This document shows positions 60,087-64,000 of a stretch of 64,000 nucleotides of DNA, in pieces. The DNA lies in the NCBI RefSeq assembly GCF_002735705.1, contig NZ_PDZL01000014.1, positions 95,768 through 159,767 on the forward strand. The letters are read 5' to 3'. This DNA is from Janthinobacterium sp. BJB426. GTDB lineage: Bacteria; Pseudomonadota; Gammaproteobacteria; Burkholderiales; Burkholderiaceae_D. Position 1 is the first letter of the stretch; every line of letters begins with the position of its first letter. The notes under the pieces were generated by a model. The model worked only from the letters and a program-made list of their open reading frames with translations, had not been told where the DNA came from and searched no databases. A program made the translations under genes and the position numbers.

Positions 60087-61426
60087 TGCCCACGACTAAG
60101 ACGAACAAAGTTTCGCAGTTGCCGCGTACCGGGCGTCTTTCGCGTGGCGCGATTGTCGGCATGGCAGTGGCGCGGGCCGGGCTGACCCACCTGGGACATA
60201 AGGCCAAGTCGATGACGCGCGACGATGCGAAAACGGAACAGGCCCGGGTGGCACATGGGGCGGAACTCGGGCGCATCCTGTTTGCCGCGTTGAACCAGCT
60301 CAAGGGCACGGCACTCAAAGCCTCGCAGCTGCTCAGCATGGAACTGGGCTTTCTACCCGAGGGCATGCGCCAGGAACTAGCCCGCGCCCACTACCAGGTC
60401 ACGCCGCTGAACCGCGCGTTGGTGATCAAAGTGATGCGCCAGGAGTTTGGCCAGGATCCGCAAGCCCTGTTCCCGCAATTCGATCCGATCGCCTTTGCTG
60501 CCGCCAGTCTGGGTCAGGTCCACGCCGCCATCATGACCGACGGTCTGGCAGTGGCCGTCAAGCTACAATACCCCGGCATGGCGGACTCCATTGGCAGCGA
60601 CATGCATATGCTGCGCAGCCTGCTACAAGCCTTTGCGGAACGCTCGGATATGATGCCCAAAGCCGATATCATCGCGCGCATGATGGATGACATCGAACAG
60701 AAACTGGCCGAGGAGCTGGACTATTTGCACGAGGCACAGACCATGCAATGGTTTGCACAGCATCTCACGCTGCCGGGCCTGGTGATCCCCCAGCCGGTCA
60801 TGGGCCGCACCACACGCCGCGTGCTGACCATGCAACGCCTGCCGGGACTGCATCTCAACGAATGGTTGCTGACCGAACCCGATCAAGCCGCTCGTAATCA
60901 AGCTGGTCAGTTGCTGTTTGACGCCTTCTTTCATTGCACCTTTGTGCTGCGCCGCTTGCAAGCCGACCCGCATCCGGGCAACTATCTGTTCATGCCGGAT
61001 GGCCGACTGGGCCTGCTGGACTTTGGCTGCACCCGCACGCTGGACGCTGACTTTTGCAAAGCGCTCAGCGCGCTTTGGTCGGCACAGTTGCGTGACCCGG
61101 CGGACCACAGGGCCATGCAGCAGGCCTATCGGGACCTGGGCCTGATTGAGCCGAATCTGAATGAGCAGGACTTTTGCCAGCAACTGCTGCCGGCAATGGC
61201 CGAGCGGCATGCCTGGCAGAAGTTGCCGTTTACCGTGGCGGTATATGACTTTGCGCAACACCCGCCATACCCACGTCCGTCAGCCGAGCATCAGCGCCAG
61301 GCACTTCGGCACCTGCAGTCCTTGCCGGAGGAACTGCCCTACGTAGACCGGGCCTATCTAGGTCTGATCCAGCTTCTCAAAACCCTCGGTGCACGTGTGC
61401 GCACCACCAACCCCTGGATTCGTTAA
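60083..61426 (+). CDS. AarF/ABC1/UbiB-family atypical kinase
   Basis: 447 residues of the ABC1/UbiB kinase-like family, which support ubiquinone and other isoprenoid-lipid pathways and may act as ATPases. Visible motifs are the Ala-rich loop FAAASLGQVHAA, ATP-site Lys in VAVKLQYPG, catalytic-type ADPHPGNYLF and DFG in LLDFGCTR. The family KxGQ motif reads KASQ here, with Gly changed to Ser. It is not next to ubi genes, and is paired with a TetR regulator instead, so it is a specialised paralogue rather than housekeeping ubiB. Confidence 0.9.
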   Translation: MMPTTKTNKVSQLPRTGRLSRGAIVGMAVARAGLTHLGHKAKSMTRDDAKTEQARVAHGAELGRILFAALNQLKGTALKASQLLSMELGFLPEGMRQELARAHYQVTPLNRALVIKVMRQEFGQDPQALFPQFDPIAFAAASLGQVHAAIMTDGLAVAVKLQYPGMADSIGSDMHMLRSLLQAFAERSDMMPKADIIARMMDDIEQKLAEELDYLHEAQTMQWFAQHLTLPGLVIPQPVMGRTTRRVLTMQRLPGLHLNEWLLTEPDQAARNQAGQLLFDAFFHCTFVLRRLQADPHPGNYLFMPDGRLGLLDFGCTRTLDADFCKALSALWSAQLRDPADHRAMQQAYRDLGLIEPNLNEQDFCQQLLPAMAERHAWQKLPFTVAVYDFAQHPPYPRPSAEHQRQALRHLQSLPEELPYVDRAYLGLIQLLKTLGARVRTTNPWIR

Positions 61427-61590
61427 ATGCATACCACGTTTCTGCTTCCGGGATGCGCAGTCTTCATCATGCCTGGCAGCAGCCATGCCGCGCTCGCGCA
61501 ATATCTGAGCACCACAGCTCAATCACCCAGCGTTGCACTTGATCCTTGAAACCATCAAGCCTATCGGCAACTCGCTCGAAAAGAAAAAAC

Positions 61591-61980
61591 ATGTCCCAGT
61601 CTGCGTATAGCGCCAAAGTATTCGCCATCTACTTGTTCGTCGTTGGGCCCATGTTGGTCGTCGCGCCGAACTTCTTGCTGTCGATCTTTCAAATTCCGCC
61701 AACCTCCGAGGTCTGGATTCATTTGCTTGGCGTTATCGTATCCATGATTGGCGTCTATGCGTGGGTCGCAGCCAAGCACGAAAACAAGCCGTTTCTGGTA
61801 GCGTCGGTATACACGCGCCTCTTCGTATTCGCGGCCTTCACGACCTTCGCCGCCATTGGCCTTGCCAGCCCAATGATCGTTTTTTTCGGAGTAGCAGATC
61901 TTCTTGGAGGAGTGTGGACCTACTTCGCACTGAAAGCCGACGCGCGGTCGGCAAGAACTGTCCTGGCGGGCCAGCACTGA
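61591..61980 (+). CDS. Small four-TM membrane protein
   Basis: 129 residues with four hydrophobic helices (about 8-28, 43-60, 68-90, 95-110), resembling the DoxX-like/DUF4345-type small membrane proteins. No function can be assigned. AAGAAAAAAC precedes the ATG; the frame is open to 61546. It lies 164 bp after the kinase gene. Confidence 0.65.
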   Translation: MSQSAYSAKVFAIYLFVVGPMLVVAPNFLLSIFQIPPTSEVWIHLLGVIVSMIGVYAWVAAKHENKPFLVASVYTRLFVFAAFTTFAAIGLASPMIVFFGVADLLGGVWTYFALKADARSARTVLAGQH

Positions 61981-62110
61981 GGCCCGTCCAATCAGGAAAA
62001 AAGTTCTTCACGAACAGATATTGGGTGGACTTATTCACAACTTCGGACTCAAAAAATGTGGTGCTCGTCCGTGGTCTAATTTTGAATCGACGCAAACGGC
62101 GGAGCGCAAC

Positions 62111-62761
62111 ATGAAGAAAATAGTCATCGTGATTTTTGATCATTTCACCGATTTGGATTTGTTCTTGATGTGGGACATCCTCGGCAGGAACAAGACGGAC
62201 TGGCAAGTGAAGATATTGGGAACAAAGGAAGCGCACCCATCCGCAAACGGTCTGCTTATCAAGACCCACGGGTCCATCAGCGAAGCGAATGACGCAGACC
62301 TTGTATTGTTTTCCAGCGGTAAAGTTGGCGTGAAAGGCGCTATCGCCAACCAGGATTTCATGCGTGCATTTTCCCTGAATCCAGATACGCAGCTCATCGG
62401 ATCGATCTGTGCCGGCTCGTTCATTCTTGCCAAGTTGGGTCTGCTGGCATCGGGGCCGGCCACGACTCATCCCGATGCCAAAGAGGAACTGCAAGCCCTG
62501 GGAATTGACGTTCTCGATTTGCCCTTGGTATGCCAGGGGAATGTTGCGACCGCAGGTGGCTGTTTGTCTGCCGTGTATCTGATCGGTTGGGCCGTTGAGG
62601 CCTTGTTCGGCCGGGACAAACGTAAAGAAACACTCAGGGAACTTATTCCGGCCAGCCAAAGCGCAATCTATGAGCGACTAATTGATACGAGTATCCGCGA
62701 CGCCATTGCCCCGAAAGCAGGAGTTGGCGCAATATTAGATGGAGCATGCCGGTCCATGTGA
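62111..62761 (+). CDS. DJ-1/PfpI family protein
   Basis: 216 residues of the DJ-1/PfpI class I glutamine-amidotransferase-like fold. The nucleophile elbow Cys is in GSICAGSFILAKLGLL. The N-terminus is KKIVIVIFDHFTDLDLFLMWD, as in DJ-1/PfpI members with Asp/Glu in the second motif, which include isonitrile hydratase-like and transcription-regulator-type proteins. No C-terminal AraC DNA-binding domain is present. The ATG at 62111 precedes this motif; the frame is open to 62021. Confidence 0.85.
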   Translation: MKKIVIVIFDHFTDLDLFLMWDILGRNKTDWQVKILGTKEAHPSANGLLIKTHGSISEANDADLVLFSSGKVGVKGAIANQDFMRAFSLNPDTQLIGSICAGSFILAKLGLLASGPATTHPDAKEELQALGIDVLDLPLVCQGNVATAGGCLSAVYLIGWAVEALFGRDKRKETLRELIPASQSAIYERLIDTSIRDAIAPKAGVGAILDGACRSM

Positions 62762-62875
62762 CCACGATGCAAGCACTCCGTTCGCCAGAGCACGTTTGCA
62801 GACTTTGAATGCGCGCTAATCAAAACAACCGCAGTCCAACCGTCACTCACTCACTTTACAGAGAGCGTTTTATTC

Positions 62876-63403
62876 ATGACAAACGAAGCAAACAAAGTCT
62901 TCTTCATTTCCGCACCGGCAGCAGCCATGTCGGCGTCAGGATTGACGCGCATTGATTTCTCCGACGGCTATTCCGGTCAGGCGGATCGAACCTACGTTGA
63001 CGCCGAACAAGCGGGGCGCGCCGTGTTCGCTGAACCGCATCGCATGCTCACCTGGCTCATTATTGTGCGCAACGCAATCGTCGCACCGTTGGGACTAAAG
63101 AAAAGTATTAGCTTTAGCGATCGCGGGCTGGGGAAGATTGGCATGTTTCCGATTATTTCCAGTACGGGCACTGAAGTCGTTGTCGGTGGCGACGACAAGC
63201 ATCTGGATTTTCGGATCTGGATAAGCATTCAACAGAGTCTGAAGGGATCGGAAGTGACGATTTCAACCTTGGTTAAAATAAACAATCTCTTTGGAAGAGT
63301 TTATTTGTTTATCATCATGCCGTTTCATAAGCTCCTGACTCGCTCGCTGTTGGAGCGCGCGGTCAAGCGGCGCGACATGGTGCACCGTATGCCAGAAAGG
63401 TGA
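62876..63403 (+). CDS. DUF2867 domain-containing protein
   Basis: 175 residues matching the DUF2867 pattern (IDFSDGYSGQADRTYVDA, LTWLIIVRNAIVAPLGL, FRIWISIQQS, VYLFIIMPFHKLLTRSLLERAVKR). The DUF2867 fold is START-like and may bind a lipid or hydrophobic ligand. Function unknown. Codon use is weakly biased, as in neighbouring accessory genes. Confidence 0.8.
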   Translation: MTNEANKVFFISAPAAAMSASGLTRIDFSDGYSGQADRTYVDAEQAGRAVFAEPHRMLTWLIIVRNAIVAPLGLKKSISFSDRGLGKIGMFPIISSTGTEVVVGGDDKHLDFRIWISIQQSLKGSEVTISTLVKINNLFGRVYLFIIMPFHKLLTRSLLERAVKRRDMVHRMPER

Positions 63404-63634
63404 CCTCATTGTTGCCACTAAGCCAATATTGACCATCTAAAGGCAGCGTAGGAGTTTCCAGCGCCCGGCTTGCGGGACAGCCTCCGCAAGCCCGGTGACC
63501 ACCCCACACATCGGTGAGCGACTGGAAGAATTCGAACCACATGAAATCCGGCGCCTCCTGGCGGCCGTTACGAAGTGGGCCACAGGCGCAGCACGTCATC
63601 GCTGGCGCATTGGATGGTTCCGCCGCATAAAAAA
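63404..63634. other. Intergenic stretch before the insertion sequence
   Basis: No supported gene. Short open stretches on both strands have coding-like composition in places, but none has a start, length or motif that supports a call. It ends in an A-rich run (ATAAAAAA) directly before the presumed IS end, which fits an AT-rich target duplication. Confidence 0.4.
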
Positions 63635-64000
63635 GGCTCTGTCATCGACAAATAGGGGAACTACCGGAATCTTCCCTTGGCATTGCTGTCTGACTCTGCA
63701 TACTTACCACACAGGGAGCAGATCATGCAGCCAGCCGAATGGATCCGTTTTATCGCCCAGTTTGCTCACCTGAGCCGACGCCAGCGGCAGACAGGCATGG
63801 CTCTGCTGTGTGGCAACGCACCGCAAGACGCGACCGTCGCGTTGCTGGAAAGCGTGGCGCAGCCGCGATTGGTCTGTCCCGCCTGCCGCTCGCCTCACCT
63901 GCACCGGCATGGCCATGCGCACAGCTTGCAGCGCTACCGCTGCGTGCCCTGCGGGCGCACTTTCAATGCCTTGACGGGCACGCCGCTGGCCCGCTTGCGT
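63635..64000 (+). mobile_element. IS1595-type insertion sequence, left part (truncated by the window)
   Basis: A probable left terminal repeat begins GGCTCTGTCATCGACAAATA at 63635, followed about 90 bp later by an IS1595-family transposase gene. The right end lies outside the window, so the inverted-repeat match and target duplication could not be confirmed. Confidence 0.6.
63725..64000 (+). CDS. IS1595-family transposase (3' partial, runs off the window)
   Basis: 92 codons from the ATG at 63725 to the window edge, no stop. The N-terminal zinc ribbon typical of IS1595 transposases is clear: CPACRSPHLHRHG, then RYRCVPCGRTFNALTGTPLA, which is the signature of the ISSod11-like branch. The catalytic DDE-type domain lies beyond the window. 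It explains the end of the acquired region and may be a recent insertion. Confidence 0.85.
   Translation, partial: MQPAEWIRFIAQFAHLSRRQRQTGMALLCGNAPQDATVALLESVAQPRLVCPACRSPHLHRHGHAHSLQRYRCVPCGRTFNALTGTPLARLR

Noticed and set aside
61427..61590. Transposase remnant on the minus strand between the kinase and the small membrane protein
   Set aside because: A short stretch reads like a transposase tail by amino-acid feel only; no diagnostic motif was found.

Overview
The window is GC-rich, densely packed chromosomal DNA of a betaproteobacterium. The best fit is Oxalobacteraceae, probably Janthinobacterium or a close relative such as Massilia or Duganella. This rests on an SsuEADCB operon next to an SfnB-type enzyme, a PHA phasin, and a subclass B3 metallo-beta-lactamase (38285-39184) of the kind known as THIN-B from J. 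lividum. That is inference from family recognition, not from a database search. No rRNA, tRNA, CRISPR array or prophage is visible.

Layout. 1-3112: the distal part of a branched-chain amino acid type ABC transporter operon (two permeases, two ATPases), entering from the left edge. 3109-11399: mixed housekeeping genes (TAP-like hydrolase, HDOD protein, DinB, two-gene small membrane operon, an orphan signal peptidase I, sirtuin, S-formylglutathione hydrolase). 11578-15684: a minus-strand operon for a periplasmic molybdenum hydroxylase with its 2Fe-2S subunit and a triheme cytochrome c. 15880-23265: sodium/proton antiporter, a YfiR-YfiN-YfiB c-di-GMP module with a Fur-like box upstream, gluconokinase, DUF3144, desaturase, small TetR-like regulator and gamma-carbonic anhydrase. 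23309-29219: CPBP protease, BenE transporter, MocR regulator overlapping an alpha/beta hydrolase, META lipoprotein, HAD phosphatase.

29176-40796 is the sulfur region: ssuEADCB on the minus strand, divergent from sfnB, an NlpA-type binding protein and a DszA/NtaA-type FMN monooxygenase. The metallo-beta-lactamase and a second META lipoprotein follow, then a serine O-acetyltransferase. The ssu/sfn intergenic region and the cysE-like promoter region share an unusual ATATGCG plus A/T-run motif that may mark a common sulfur regulator.

40986-56462: Bcr/CflA efflux pump, a second MocR regulator, DUF1287, a MarR-HEAT repeat operon with an operator-like dyad on its start codon, thioredoxin 2, an aldehyde dehydrogenase, the ArgO/ArgP pair, lipoprotein esterase, a phasin with a disordered tail and an FNR/ANR-like box upstream, and an exported creatininase-like protein with a beta-propeller partner.

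56463-64000 looks accessory: less GC-rich, with weaker codon bias and longer non-coding stretches. It carries a serine hydrolase, a TetR-AarF/ABC1 kinase pair with a clear promoter/operator, small membrane and DUF2867 proteins, and the left end of an IS1595-type insertion sequence cut by the window edge. I did not find a convincing wholly new multi-gene system. The most unusual items are the composite sulfonate/sulfone cluster with its shared operator candidates, the exported creatininase-propeller pair, and the TetR-ABC1 kinase unit.
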